A stretch of 64,000 nt of DNA from Halosegnis rubeus (GCF_009184545.1 NZ_QJOW01000001.1:773247-837246); one strand, 5' to 3'; counted from the first letter of the stretch, positions 18,418 to 27,229 are shown. The notes: generated by a model from the sequence alone, not told the origin. Program-made: numbers and translations.

Positions 18418-18911
18418 GCCAAGATCTCGACCTCACGCTCGTCGCCGCCGTCGCCGCCAACGGCGTCATCGGGCGCGGCGGCGAGATGCCGTGGCACTAC
18501 CCCGGGGACCTCGCGCACTTCAAGTCGCTCACGACGGGCCACCCAGTCATCATGGGACGGAAAACGTACGACTCCATCGCGGCGCGGCTCGACGGTCCGC
18601 TCCCCGACCGCACGAATATCGTCCTCTCGCGGTCGTCCCTCGACGCGCCCGAGGGTGCCGTCCACGCCGCGGGAACCGACCAGGCGCTCGCGCTCGCCGC
18701 CGACCGCGACGACGAGGCGTTCGTCATCGGGGGCGCGACGGTGTACGAGCAGTTTATCGACCGCGCTGACCGAATGGTGCTCACCGAGCTCGCCGACAGC
18801 TACGAGGGTGACACCTCCTTTCCCGAGTTCGATGATGAGTGGGTGGAGACCGAGCGCGACGAGCGCGAAGAGTTCGCCTTCGTCACCTATCGACGCGCCG
18901 CCAGCGAGTGA
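18414..18911 (+). CDS. folA: Dihydrofolate reductase
   Basis: 165 residues. The N-terminal ANGVIGRGGEMPW and HYPGDLAHFK (catalytic Asp32), VIMGRKTYDSI for NADPH binding, NIVLSR, and FVIGGATVYEQFID are all in family order. It reduces the dihydrofolate released by thymidylate synthase. The start codon overlaps the thyA stop (ATGA), indicating an operon. Haloarchaeal DHFRs are called hdrA/hdrB in Haloferax; I cannot tell which lineage this belongs to. Confidence 0.95.
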   Translation: MSQDLDLTLVAAVAANGVIGRGGEMPWHYPGDLAHFKSLTTGHPVIMGRKTYDSIAARLDGPLPDRTNIVLSRSSLDAPEGAVHAAGTDQALALAADRDDEAFVIGGATVYEQFIDRADRMVLTELADSYEGDTSFPEFDDEWVETERDEREEFAFVTYRRAASE

Positions 18912-18988
18912 GAAACCCAGACACGGAGCCGCCGAAACGCAACGGTTATAGGATACACCGCGCTACTCGAGAGTACGCTACGAGGCGT

Positions 18989-19063
18989 GCTCTGGTGGTG
19001 TAGTCCGGCCAATCATATCACCCTCTCACGGTGATGACCAGGGTTCGAATCCCTGCCGGAGCA
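18989..19063 (+). tRNA. tRNA-Glu (CTC)
   Basis: Acceptor strands GCTCTGG (18989-18995) and CCGGAGC pair with one G-T wobble. The anticodon stem TCACC/GGTGA closes the loop CTCTCAC with anticodon CTC reading GAG. The T-arm is CAGGG-TTCGAAT-CCCTG, the discriminator is A, and there is no encoded CCA. The D-arm GTGTAGTCCGGCCAATCAT matches what I recall of haloarchaeal tRNA-Glu. No intron. A TATA-like GTTATAGG lies about 45 bases upstream. Confidence 0.92.
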
Positions 19064-19125
19064 TTCTGTTGTGACCGACACAGCGAGCAACTGCAGTGGG
19101 TGTTGCTCCGGCCGGAGCATAGAAA

Positions 19126-19404
19126 CTACCCGAGCGACGAAGCCAGTCGCCATCCGACGCCGTTTGCGAGACAGCAACACAGCAAAAGCCCGATGAGCAG
19201 GCTTCCCGGTGAGGCGTCGTACTAGCCGACACCGAGGGCGACCGTGCTCAGCGAGCCGACTGCGAGGCTTGTCGGAAGCGCGAGTCCGGCCACGACCGTG
19301 GTCGGTGCATCGACGCCGGCGTATCCGAGCCAGCAACCGGAAGTCGAGACGTACGGAGCCGAGACACGGGTGAGTTGCCCCTCGAGCGAAGTTCGCTCCC
19401 GATG
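19126..19404 (-). pseudogene. Probable decayed small membrane-protein gene
   Basis: On the minus strand a frame opened by a stop at 19407 runs for 60 codons, is broken by a TAG at 19222-19224, and continues in the same frame for 31 codons to a TAG at 19126. Both parts read like transmembrane segments: APTTVVAGLALPTSLAVGSL before the break and SLLIGLLLCCCLANGVGW after it. No ATG or GTG is usable at the front, yet a TATA-like CATATATG lies at about 19404-19412. This looks like a two-helix protein gene that lost its start and gained a stop. No family recognised. Confidence 0.4.
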
Positions 19405-19478
19405 TCATATATGCCTTCTCCAGCCTACGCCACCGCCCGAACCGTCGACTTCTCGGTGGAGGGCATCGAAGCACGCGT

Positions 19479-20786
19479 ATGACCGACGGTCACGACCTCG
19501 CGCGCCGGTGTCTCCGGGCAGGTATCGACGCCGCTCACCCCGAGACGGTCGTCCGTGAGCGGCTCTCGCTCGACGACATGACGCTCACCGTCGTCGACCA
19601 CGCGTACGACCTCGACCGCTACGACCAGGTGGTCGTCGTCGGTGGCGGGAACGCCGCCGGAACGGTCGCGACTGAGCTTGAGGAGCTGCTCGGGGACCGT
19701 CTCGACGGCGGGGTCGTCGTCACCGACGTTCCGACGGCGACGGAGCGAATCGAGCAGGCCGAAGGGACACATCCCCGTCCAAACGCCGGAGCTGTCGCCG
19801 GAGCTGAACGCATCACTGAACTGCTCGCCGCTGTCGACGACCGGACGCTCGTGCTCGCGGCCGTGACCGGCGGGGCGAGCGCGCTCCTGCCGGCTCCGGC
19901 CGGCGACCTCTCGCTTGCCGACCTCCGTGTGACCACCGACGAACTGCTCGCGAGCGGCGCGAGCATCCGCGAAATAAACGCCGTCCGGAAGCATCTGTCG
20001 GCGACGAAAGGCGGGCGACTGGCAGCCGTCGCCGCACCGGCGACGGTTGCGACGCTACTGTTCAGCGACGTGGTCGGAGACGACGCGAGCGTCATCGGGA
20101 GTGGTCCGTTCACGCCCGACGAGACGACCTACGGGGATGCACTCGCGGTCGTCGAACGGTACGGGCTCGAGCTTCCGACCGCGGCCGTCGCTCGCCTCCA
20201 AGCCGGACGGGACGGGCAGCACCCGGAGACCCCAGACGCCGACGACCCGGCATTCGAGCACGTTGCCGAACACTTGCTCGCGAGTAATCACACCGCGGCG
20301 CGGGCAGCCTTCGACGTGGCGTGTCAGGCCGGCTACGAGCCGATGTTGCTCTCGACGAGGGTGCGCGGCGAAGCGCGTGAGGCTGCCAAGTCGGCGGTCG
20401 CGGTCGGGGAGGAAATTGCGGCGACGGGCAACCCGACCGAGCCGCCGGCAGTCGTCGTCACCGGCGGCGAGACGACCGTGACGGTCCGGACGGACCGGCC
20501 GGGGACCGGCGGCCCAAACACCGAGTACGCGCTGGCTGCCGGGCTCGAGCTCGACACCCCGGGCGTGGTCCTCGCCGCCGTCGACACGGACGGTATCGAC
20601 GGCGACGCATCGGTCGCGGGGGCGAGCGTGGACGCCGACACCGTGACACCGGAAACACGGTGGCGAGCACAGCGCGCACTCGACAGCCACGACGCGGCGA
20701 CGTATCTCGATGGGTGTAACGCAACGATCGAGACTGGGGCGACGGGGACGAACGTGAACGACCTCCGCGTGGTCGTGGTCGAGTAA
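19479..20786 (+). CDS. Glycerate 2-kinase (GckA/TtuD, MOFRL family)
   Basis: 435 residues. The N-terminal half (DUF4147-like) shows VVVVGGGNAAGTVATELEELLG and the phosphate-loop-like AAVTGGASALLPAP, with REINAVRKHLSATKGGRLA and LLFSDVVGDDASVIGSGP further on. The C-terminal MOFRL domain has VVVTGGETTVTV, GGPNTEYALA and AAVDTDGIDG. These enzymes phosphorylate glycerate to 2-phosphoglycerate; some were called hydroxypyruvate reductase. Convergent and exactly abutting with the ABC1 kinase gene. Confidence 0.88.
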   Translation: MTDGHDLARRCLRAGIDAAHPETVVRERLSLDDMTLTVVDHAYDLDRYDQVVVVGGGNAAGTVATELEELLGDRLDGGVVVTDVPTATERIEQAEGTHPRPNAGAVAGAERITELLAAVDDRTLVLAAVTGGASALLPAPAGDLSLADLRVTTDELLASGASIREINAVRKHLSATKGGRLAAVAAPATVATLLFSDVVGDDASVIGSGPFTPDETTYGDALAVVERYGLELPTAAVARLQAGRDGQHPETPDADDPAFEHVAEHLLASNHTAARAAFDVACQAGYEPMLLSTRVRGEAREAAKSAVAVGEEIAATGNPTEPPAVVVTGGETTVTVRTDRPGTGGPNTEYALAAGLELDTPGVVLAAVDTDGIDGDASVAGASVDADTVTPETRWRAQRALDSHDAATYLDGCNATIETGATGTNVNDLRVVVVE

Positions 20787-22493
20787 TTAGCGCTTCCGCG
20801 TGACGCTGCGTTCTGCCACCTTCGCGCCGGCGGCGACGGTCCGGTTGCGCGAGCGACGGAACGACCGCCACAACACGACACCGCCTCCGGCCGTCGCGAG
20901 TGCCATTCCGCCGGCCGCGACGGGCGCGCCGAACGCGACGAGCGCGCTGGTCGCCAACCCGCTGACGCCGACGCCGATACCGAGCGAGACGCGGGCGACA
21001 AGCTTCCGGAGGATGGTCGGGTCCTCACGGTAGAGGAAGGTGAGGGCGGTGTCGCCGCGGACGACCGTCGAGAGGGTGGTCTCGCTCTTCGCCGGCACGT
21101 GGACGAACGCCTCCGCAGTCGTCCGGACGAGGGCCTCTATCTCGTCGCGGGCGATGTCGGTCGCGCCGAGATCGTCGACCCCCTTCTCCTTGACGAGGTC
21201 CGTCACCGTCTCGATGAAGTCGAACTCCTCGTCGAGCGTGCGGGTGACGCCTTCGAGCACCGTCGCGACCCGGACGATGAGCGCGAGGTCCTGCGGGAGC
21301 CGGAACGGGAAGTCGCTGATGTCGCCGACCGCGGCCTGGAACTCCCTGATGTACTGTTGGATCTGCTCCTGCTCGAACGGCTGGCCTTGGAGCTGTTGGA
21401 TGACGAGCCCGAACACCTCTTTCATCAGCTCCCGGTCGACGTCGGGGTCGAGTGCACCCATGTCGATGAACGCGTCGATGACGCGGTCGATGTCGTCGGT
21501 CGCGAGCCCGACGTAGAAGTCGAGAATCTGGTCGCGCCGCGCCTGCGAGAGCCGCCCGACGACGCCGAAGTCGTAGAAGACGATGGAGCCGTTGTCGAGC
21601 ACGGAGAGATTTCCCGGGTGCGGGTCGGCGTGGAAGATGCCGTCTTCGACGATCATCTGGAAGTAGATGCGCGCGAGCCGCTCGACAACTTCGGTCGGGT
21701 CGAGTCCCTTCGATTCGAGCGTCGACACGTCCGTTATCTTCGTCCCCTCGACGTACTCCATCGTGAGCACGCGGGTCGTCGAGCGGTCGTCGACGACGGC
21801 GGGAACCGTCACCTCGGGGTCGTCGCTGAAGTTGTCGCGAACCTCGTTCAGCCGGTCTGCCTCGGCCTCGTAGTCCATCTCGCCGCGGATGGTGGACGCG
21901 AACTCGTCTGCCAGATTCTCCATCGTGAACTGCTGGCCGGGCGGGGCAAAGCGGAGCAGGAGTGGCAAAAGCGTCTCCACGACAATGAGGTCGCTCTCGA
22001 CGCGTTCGCGGATATTCGGCCGGAGCACCTTCACGGCGACCGGCTCCCCCTCGTAGGTCGCGGTGTACACCTGTCCGAGCGAGGCCCCGCTCATGGCCGC
22101 GCGGTCGAAATCGTCGAACGCCTCGTCGACGGGACCGAGTGCAGCCTCGAACACCGGGCGAATCGACTCCCACGGCTCCGGTGGCACCTCGTCTTGCAAC
22201 GAGGACAGCTCCTCGATGTAGGCGGGCGGGAGCACGTCCGGCCGAGTGGAGAGGATTTGGCCCACTTTCACGAACGTCGGCCCCAAATTGAGCAACACCT
22301 CGAGGAGATACGCCGCGCGGCGTTGCTGGTCCTCGACGGTTACAGCACGACGGCGACCGAACAGAAAGAAGCGACGGCGGTCGCGCGCGAACGCGAGCGC
22401 GAGCGGGAGGAACGCACGGATGACGGCGACGAACCGCCGGAGCGTCCGGCGTCTGTTCGGCTCCGGGTCGTCGACGGGGTCGCTCGCTGACAC
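20787..22493 (-). CDS. ABC1/AarF/UbiB family kinase-like protein
   Basis: 568 residues. LNLGPTFVKVGQILSTRPD is the KxGQ signature of the UbiB family. Further on are GASLGQVYTA (the Ala-rich replacement of the P-loop), VAVKVLRP with the catalytic Lys, ILTEYxxG-like VLTMEYVEGTKI, FHADPHPGNL and FYDFGVVG for the catalytic and metal Asp. Two hydrophobic segments end the protein, so it is membrane-anchored. Relatives support quinone biosynthesis; this genome makes menaquinone (men genes at 41-49 kb), so a link is plausible but inferred. Confidence 0.88.
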   Translation of the reverse strand: MSASDPVDDPEPNRRRTLRRFVAVIRAFLPLALAFARDRRRFFLFGRRRAVTVEDQQRRAAYLLEVLLNLGPTFVKVGQILSTRPDVLPPAYIEELSSLQDEVPPEPWESIRPVFEAALGPVDEAFDDFDRAAMSGASLGQVYTATYEGEPVAVKVLRPNIRERVESDLIVVETLLPLLLRFAPPGQQFTMENLADEFASTIRGEMDYEAEADRLNEVRDNFSDDPEVTVPAVVDDRSTTRVLTMEYVEGTKITDVSTLESKGLDPTEVVERLARIYFQMIVEDGIFHADPHPGNLSVLDNGSIVFYDFGVVGRLSQARRDQILDFYVGLATDDIDRVIDAFIDMGALDPDVDRELMKEVFGLVIQQLQGQPFEQEQIQQYIREFQAAVGDISDFPFRLPQDLALIVRVATVLEGVTRTLDEEFDFIETVTDLVKEKGVDDLGATDIARDEIEALVRTTAEAFVHVPAKSETTLSTVVRGDTALTFLYREDPTILRKLVARVSLGIGVGVSGLATSALVAFGAPVAAGGMALATAGGGVVLWRSFRRSRNRTVAAGAKVAERSVTRKR

Positions 22494-22530
22494 AGCCGTC
22501 CTTCGTGCGCCCCGAGCAAATGGTTGTTCC

Positions 22531-23016
22531 CTACAGGTCGTCCAACTGGGCGAACGTCTCAGCCAGCATACCGGAGTTGTCGACTAGGAGGTCCGGTGAG
22601 TCGAGCGGCTCGTACTGCTCGCGGAACACCTCGTACACCTCGATGTCGGCGTCGCTCTCGTCGTCGGTGCGGTCTCGGATTCGGCTGCGCACGACCTCGT
22701 CGTCACACTCGACGCCGACGAGCCGGAACGCCGCACCGGTCTCCTCGGCCACGCCACGGGCCGCGTCGCGAACAGCCTTGGTCTTGAACGTCGCGTCGAC
22801 GACGACACTCCCCGTGTCGAGTCGCTCGCGGGCGCGGTCGAGTACCTCGTCGTAGACGGCCTCGGTCTCGGCGGCGGTGTACTCGGGGGCGTCGTACAGC
22901 TCCTTGCGGACCACGTCCGTGCGGACGACCGTCGCGTCGATACGGTCGGCGATGGCCTCCGCGACCGTTGTCTTCCCCGTCCCGGGAACCCCGGAGACGG
23001 CGACCAGCGTGTTCAC
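22531..23016 (-). CDS. AAA-type P-loop kinase (zeta-toxin/gluconokinase-like)
   Basis: 161 residues from a GTG start. Walker A GVPGTGKTT lies at residues 9-17, followed by VVRTDVVRKELY, a VVVDATFKTKAVRDAA strand-helix and a LID-like RSRIRDRTDDESDAD segment. The start at 23016 is chosen because the P-loop then sits at the normal distance and the 27 residues encoded upstream are basic and unlike the gene. Substrate unknown; the family phosphorylates small hydroxyl compounds or nucleotides. Followed downstream (38 bases) by the ABC1 kinase gene on the same strand. Confidence 0.8.
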   Translation of the reverse strand: MNTLVAVSGVPGTGKTTVAEAIADRIDATVVRTDVVRKELYDAPEYTAAETEAVYDEVLDRARERLDTGSVVVDATFKTKAVRDAARGVAEETGAAFRLVGVECDDEVVRSRIRDRTDDESDADIEVYEVFREQYEPLDSPDLLVDNSGMLAETFAQLDDL

Positions 23017-23097
23017 AGCCACAGTCGCCGACGCCCGGTAGTAACTGTTTGGAGTGACGACGACACGGCTTTGTCGGCGACGACCAGAGGGGGACAC

Positions 23098-23364
23098 ATG
23101 TATCTCTCGCCCGCCGTCCGAACGGCTCGCGACGACCCGACCGAGGGCGCCACCGCACGACTCACTGTCCGAACCGACGACGACGCCGCGTCGGTTCGAG
23201 AGGCGGTCGAGGCGTACGGCACCGTCGAGGGGGAGACCCGATTCGGGGGCGTCCGAGCGTCGGTCCCGGAGCCGGCAGTGGCCGACCTGCTCGATGCGCT
23301 CCCGGAGGTGGAGACCGTCGAGACGTGGACCGCGATGGCGGAAGAAGACGGCTCCGAGGGTTAG
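23098..23364 (+). CDS. Small conserved-looking protein, fold resembling a peptidase I9/propeptide domain
   Basis: 88 residues, acidic, no signal peptide. The pattern of two beta-alpha-beta units (ARLTVRTDDDAASVREAVE, VRASVPEPAVADLLDALP, then VETVETW) resembles the inhibitor I9 / subtilisin propeptide fold. I do not recognise a named family, so this is a structural guess. No protease gene is next to it. Its last four bases overlap the convergent queC gene. Start at the ATG of MYLSPAV; a GTG or ATG further upstream is possible. Confidence 0.6.
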   Translation: MYLSPAVRTARDDPTEGATARLTVRTDDDAASVREAVEAYGTVEGETRFGGVRASVPEPAVADLLDALPEVETVETWTAMAEEDGSEG

Positions 23365-24050
23365 TAGTCGGGCCGTTCGGCGTACGAAATCGGGTCGCGC
23401 TCCCCGAGGTTTTGGAACGCCTGCAGTCGGAACGCGCAGGCGTCACAGGTGCCACAGGCCGGCTCCGACTCGCGGTAACACGACCACGTGTGCTCGTACG
23501 GGACACCGAGTTCGAGTCCGCGTTCGGCGATGTCCGTCTTCGACCACTCGACGAACGGTGCTTCGAGCGCGATCTCGGTGTCGGGTTTGGTTCCCACGTC
23601 CATCACCTGTTGGAAGGCGTCGAAGAACGCCGGCCGGCAGTCCGGATACCCGGAGAAATCCTCGGAGTGGGCACCGATGAAGACGGCGTCGGCGTCGTTC
23701 GCCTCGGCACACGAGACGGCCATCGAGAGGAGGTTCGCGTTCCGGAAGGGGACGTACGAACTCGGAACCTCGTCGCTGTCGAGGTCAGCGTCCTCGATGT
23801 CCATCTCGTCGTCCGTTAGCGAGGAGCCGCCGATAGCCGCGAGGTGGTCGGTCTCGATTCGCAACAGCGACGCGTCGAGTTCCTCGGCGAGCGCGCTCGC
23901 ACACTCGTACTCCTTGCTCTCGGTCGCTTGGCCGTAGCTCGTGTGGAGCAGAAGCGGTTGATAGCCCTGTTCGACTGCTTCGTAGGTCGCGGTGGCGCTG
24001 TCCATCCCGCCGGAGGCGAGGATGACGGCGCGCTGTGGTGTATCGTTCAT
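23361..24050 (-). CDS. queC: 7-cyano-7-deazaguanine (preQ0) synthase
   Basis: 229 residues. VILASGGMDSATA is the PP-loop ATP-pyrophosphatase motif. The C-terminal zinc site is CYRESEPACGTCDAC with FRLQAF, and GAHSEDFSGYPDCRP fits the substrate region. It converts 7-carboxy-7-deazaguanine to preQ0, which in archaea is inserted at tRNA position 15 to make archaeosine. The start overlaps the queE stop by four bases, the last gene of a queD-queE-queC operon. Confidence 0.93.
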   Translation of the reverse strand: MNDTPQRAVILASGGMDSATATYEAVEQGYQPLLLHTSYGQATESKEYECASALAEELDASLLRIETDHLAAIGGSSLTDDEMDIEDADLDSDEVPSSYVPFRNANLLSMAVSCAEANDADAVFIGAHSEDFSGYPDCRPAFFDAFQQVMDVGTKPDTEIALEAPFVEWSKTDIAERGLELGVPYEHTWSCYRESEPACGTCDACAFRLQAFQNLGERDPISYAERPDY

Positions 24051-24805
24051 CGTTCGGGAGCGTCGTTCCAGAGGTCGACGTGAATGCGCGGTGTGTACCG
24101 GTAGCCGTACTCCTCGGCGAGTCGCGCAGCGACCGCGCGCGTCTCGTCCAGTCGCTCGCGGGTGGCTCCCTCCGGCATCAGGAGTACGTCCGCGTCGCGA
24201 ATCTCTCGGGTCGTGCTCCCGCGGAGGTCGGCGAGCAGCGACTCGATTTCGTCCACCGGCGACTCGTCGGCGACGACGAACTTCAGCTGGAACTCGTAGC
24301 TGTCGATGAGTCGCGTGAGTGCGTCGTGGTCGATGCGACGCTCGTCGTGGCGGTCGGCCCACTCCCCGTCGCCGGCGGGGTCGCGGTCGGGCGTCGGCGT
24401 CGAGTTCGCGAGCTTCGGGCTGATGGAGGCGAGGTCGATGTCCGCGTCGACGTATCGGGTGCCGTTGGTCTCGACGGTCGTGTGCATCTCGACTGCACCC
24501 AGCAGGTCGACCGCCGCGTCGTGGATTACCGGCTCGCCTCCCGTCAGGACGAGGTGGTCGGGGTCGCGACTCGCCACCTGCTCGCGAATCTCCTCGACTG
24601 CCATCCACGCGCCGGTCGGCTCCCACGAGGTGTGATAGGAGTCGCAGTACCAACATCGAAGATTACAGCCCGACGTGCGGACGAAGGTGGAGGGGATGCC
24701 CGCTAGTTTCCCCTCGCCTTGCAGCGAGGCGAACAGTTCGTTGACGGGGAGGGCGTCGCCGTCCGGTTCGCTCGCCTGCTCGGGTGCGGTGTCGGAGACC
24801 GGCAT
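24047..24805 (-). CDS. queE: 7-carboxy-7-deazaguanine synthase (radical SAM)
   Basis: 252 residues. The radical SAM cluster site is CNLRCWYCD (CxxxxxxC spacing variant of QueE, with SGCNLRCWYC), preceded by FASLQGEGKLAGIPSTFVR, the QueE N-terminal signature. LVLTGGEPVIH and VETNG complete the SAM-binding set. It turns 6-carboxytetrahydropterin into 7-carboxy-7-deazaguanine. Start and stop overlap the neighbouring queD and queC genes by one and four bases. Confidence 0.92.
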   Translation of the reverse strand: MPVSDTAPEQASEPDGDALPVNELFASLQGEGKLAGIPSTFVRTSGCNLRCWYCDSYHTSWEPTGAWMAVEEIREQVASRDPDHLVLTGGEPVIHDAAVDLLGAVEMHTTVETNGTRYVDADIDLASISPKLANSTPTPDRDPAGDGEWADRHDERRIDHDALTRLIDSYEFQLKFVVADESPVDEIESLLADLRGSTTREIRDADVLLMPEGATRERLDETRAVAARLAEEYGYRYTPRIHVDLWNDAPER

Positions 24806-25251
24806 CAGTAGGTGGTAAGCTCGCTGGTCTCTGCGATTGACACCGACACCGCCGAGACAGTGTCCGGGAGTCGGTCGAACAGCTTCTCTTCAAGCAAGAC
24901 AGCCATTACCTCTGCGGTCGGCGGCTCGTCGAGGACCACCAGCGCGTCCGCGTCCCCGCTCGCCTCGAACCCCTCGACGAGGGGGTCGCCCCGCTCGACG
25001 AGGAACATGTGGTCCCACTCGTCGATGATGTCGGTCACGTCCCCCTTGTCGACGACCCAGCCGGTCTCGGCGAGTTCGCCGCGAATCTCGACGGTGATGT
25101 CGTAGTTGTGGCCGTGGGGACGTGCACACTTGCCGTCGTGGTGGAGGAGGCGGTGGCCGGCGGAGATACGGATGGGTCGCTCGTCGCCGACGACCAGCGT
25201 CCGTTCGTCCGCCCGGTCGCGAAGGGGTTCTTCCAGTGCACTTGAGGGCAT
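24805..25251 (-). CDS. queD: 6-carboxytetrahydropterin synthase (PTPS family)
   Basis: 148 residues. ISAGHRLLHHDGKCARPHGHNYDITVEI holds the three zinc-binding His residues, and VVDKGDVTDIIDEWDHMFLV and the C-terminal SVSIAETSELTTY contain the family Asp/His and Glu. First gene of the queDEC operon making preQ0 for archaeosine. Upstream residues in the same frame are unlike the family, so the ATG of MPSSALEE is taken. Divergent from the archaetidylserine decarboxylase gene with an 82-base gap. Confidence 0.92.
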   Translation of the reverse strand: MPSSALEEPLRDRADERTLVVGDERPIRISAGHRLLHHDGKCARPHGHNYDITVEIRGELAETGWVVDKGDVTDIIDEWDHMFLVERGDPLVEGFEASGDADALVVLDEPPTAEVMAVLLEEKLFDRLPDTVSAVSVSIAETSELTTY

Positions 25252-25333
25252 ACTCGAAGAGTATACGAACCCGTACAAGAACCTATCCCCTCGCGACCGA
25301 CAGGCGTTTGCACCTCCCGAAGCGAGCGCGTGT

Positions 25334-25915
25334 ATGCAGCTTGCGCCCGGAAGCTGGCGGCTCGCGACTCCGATCTTCGTCGCCGCCGTCCCGCTCACGC
25401 TCCTGTTTGCTCCACTCGGCGTCCTGACGGTCGCACTCGGGGTCGCCGTGTTGTGGTTCCACCGCGACCCGCCCCGACCGGCCGGTGACGGCGTCGTCGC
25501 GCCAGCCGAGGGGACCGTCTCGGTCATCCGCGAGGAAGACGACCGCCTCCGCGTCGGCATCTACATGTCGGCGCTGTCGGTCCACGTGAATCGCTCGCCG
25601 CTGCCCGGGACCGTGCGTCGCGTCGACCACGTCCCCGGCGCGAACAAGCCCGCCTTCTCGAAGGAGTCCGACTGGAACGAGCGCGTCAGACTCGAAAGCG
25701 ACGACTGGACGCTCGTGTTAATCGCCGGCTGGTTCGCTCGCCGCATCCACCCGTACGTCGGGACCGGCGAAGCAATCGGTCGGGGCGACCGCATCGCACA
25801 CATCAGCTTCGGCTCGCGGGCCGACGTGCTCATGCCGGCGGACGTGACCCGCGGCGACCTGACCGTCGACCTCGATGACGAGGTACAGGCCGGCGAGACG
25901 ATTGCCCGCCGGTAG
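25334..25915 (+). CDS. Archaetidylserine decarboxylase (PSD-like, CTERM sorting-associated type)
   Basis: 193 residues. Two hydrophobic segments (about 13-40) anchor the protein. The decarboxylase core follows: VVAPAEGTVSVI, VHVNRSPLPGTV and the self-cleavage site ISFGSRADVLMP, where cleavage before Ser161 would create the pyruvoyl group. The protein is shorter than bacterial Psd, like the archaeal enzymes. It would make archaetidylethanolamine, reported to be needed for archaeosortase-dependent lipid anchoring of surface proteins. A likely client type, a PGF-CTERM protein, is encoded at 12.2-14.0 kb. Confidence 0.88.
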   Translation: MQLAPGSWRLATPIFVAAVPLTLLFAPLGVLTVALGVAVLWFHRDPPRPAGDGVVAPAEGTVSVIREEDDRLRVGIYMSALSVHVNRSPLPGTVRRVDHVPGANKPAFSKESDWNERVRLESDDWTLVLIAGWFARRIHPYVGTGEAIGRGDRIAHISFGSRADVLMPADVTRGDLTVDLDDEVQAGETIARR

Positions 25916-25955
25916 CCGGGCGTAGCTATTTCGTGGTCGGGTCACACTGCCGGGT

Positions 25956-27146
25956 ATGAGCGACGACTCCGACGGCTCGCGGGGGAACGACCGCGTGACC
26001 GAGATCTACGTGAACGGGCTCGCAGAGGTGTCACCGGACATCCCCATCGAGCCGGGCGAACTGGAGGCCGCGGCGCTGGAGGCGATGGACGAGACCGCCC
26101 GCGGCTACGTCGACGGCGGCGCGGGCAGCGGGAAGACCGCCGCATCGAACGAGGCGGCCTTCGACCGCTGGCGTATCGAACCCGAGATGCTGCGAGGCGT
26201 CGAGTCGCGCGACCTCTCGACTGAGGTGTTCGGCACCGAGTTCGACGTACCGGTGATGTGTGCGCCGATCGGCTGTCAGTCGATTCTCCATGACGGCGCA
26301 GAGCGAGCAAGCGCCGAGGGTGCAGCGAGCGAGGGCGTTCCCCTGTGTCTCTCGACGGTCTCCAGCACGCCGCTGGAGGAGGTGAGCGAGGTGATGGGCG
26401 ACGTTCCGGCGTGGTTCCAACTGTACTGGTCGCCCGACAGCGAGCTAACGGCGTCGTTCATCGACCGCGCCGAGCAGGCCGGCTACGAGGCTATCGTCGT
26501 CACCGTCGACACGCCAATCGTCGGCTGGCGACCACAGGACCTCCAACAGGGGTATCTCCCCTATCTCCACGGAACGGGCATCGCGAACTACACCACCGAC
26601 GACGTGTTCCGGTCGTATCTCGACCACGACCCCGAGGCGAACACCCTCTCGACGGCACAGACCTTCCTCGACTTGTTCGGCGACGCATCGCTCACGTGGG
26701 ACGACTTGGAGTGGCTCCACGACCAGACCGACCTCCCCGTCGTCGTCAAGGGCATCCTCTCGCAGGCGGACGCGCGGCGCGCAGTCGAGCACGGTGGCGA
26801 CGGCGTCGTAGTCTCGAACCACGGCGGGAGACAGGTCGACCGGTCGGTCGCCGCGCTGGAGGCGCTGCCGGGCGTCGTGGACGAAATCGGCGACGAGGCG
26901 TTCATCGGCTTCGATTCGGGAATTCGCTCGGGGGCGGACATTTTGGCCGTCCTCGCGCTCGGTGCTGACCTCGCGTTCGTCGGTCGTCCGTACGTCTACG
27001 GACTCACCCTCGACGGGGCCGAGGGGGTCGCGACGGTCCTTGCGAATCTACTCGCCGACTTCGACCTCTCGCTCGGCTTGAGCGGCTACGACGACGTGAC
27101 GAAGTTGGACCGGGAGGCGCTGGTCCACGAGTCGGCGCTCCAGTAA
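25956..27146 (+). CDS. FMN-dependent alpha-hydroxy acid dehydrogenase (lactate dehydrogenase/oxidase-like)
   Basis: 396-residue TIM-barrel flavoprotein. VVVSNHGGRQVDRS carries the active-site His and Arg, FDSGIRSGADILAVLALGA and FVGRPYVYG the FMN phosphate loop. VVKGIL supplies the conserved Lys and WFQLYW the substrate Tyr. Members oxidise L-lactate or other 2-hydroxy acids to 2-oxoacids, passing electrons to a quinone, a cytochrome or oxygen; the acceptor cannot be told. The stretch GGAGSGKT near residue 54 matches a P-loop by chance. Stands alone. Confidence 0.88.
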   Translation: MSDDSDGSRGNDRVTEIYVNGLAEVSPDIPIEPGELEAAALEAMDETARGYVDGGAGSGKTAASNEAAFDRWRIEPEMLRGVESRDLSTEVFGTEFDVPVMCAPIGCQSILHDGAERASAEGAASEGVPLCLSTVSSTPLEEVSEVMGDVPAWFQLYWSPDSELTASFIDRAEQAGYEAIVVTVDTPIVGWRPQDLQQGYLPYLHGTGIANYTTDDVFRSYLDHDPEANTLSTAQTFLDLFGDASLTWDDLEWLHDQTDLPVVVKGILSQADARRAVEHGGDGVVVSNHGGRQVDRSVAALEALPGVVDEIGDEAFIGFDSGIRSGADILAVLALGADLAFVGRPYVYGLTLDGAEGVATVLANLLADFDLSLGLSGYDDVTKLDREALVHESALQ

Positions 27147-27178
27147 CTACGTCACTCGTTAGCACGCCTCGACAAAAA

Positions 27179-27186
27179 TTAATATC
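27179..27186 (+). promoter_or_regulatory. TATA-like element before the structured intergenic region
   Basis: An AT-rich stretch (AAAATTAATATC, core TTAATATC) in otherwise GC-rich DNA lies about 45 bases before a 34-codon reading frame. Transcription would begin near 27208, just before a GTTCGGTTGAACACGAAC palindromic segment. It implies that the following non-annotated stretch is transcribed on the plus strand. Confidence 0.45.
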
Positions 27187-27229
27187 TTACCGCTGAACCG
27201 TTCGGTTGAACACGAACGAGGTTCCATCC

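Noticed and set aside
19054..19122. Repeat of the tRNA-Glu 3' end (GCCGGAGCAT at the tRNA and again about 58 bases later) as an integration att site
   Set aside because: Only ten bases are shared, no integrase is present, and the stretch between holds nothing element-like.
26110..26150. Walker A-like GGAGSGKT in the FMN hydroxyacid dehydrogenase
   Set aside because: It lies in the YVDGGAGS region typical of this TIM-barrel family, and there is no P-loop fold or Walker B nearby, so the match is coincidental.
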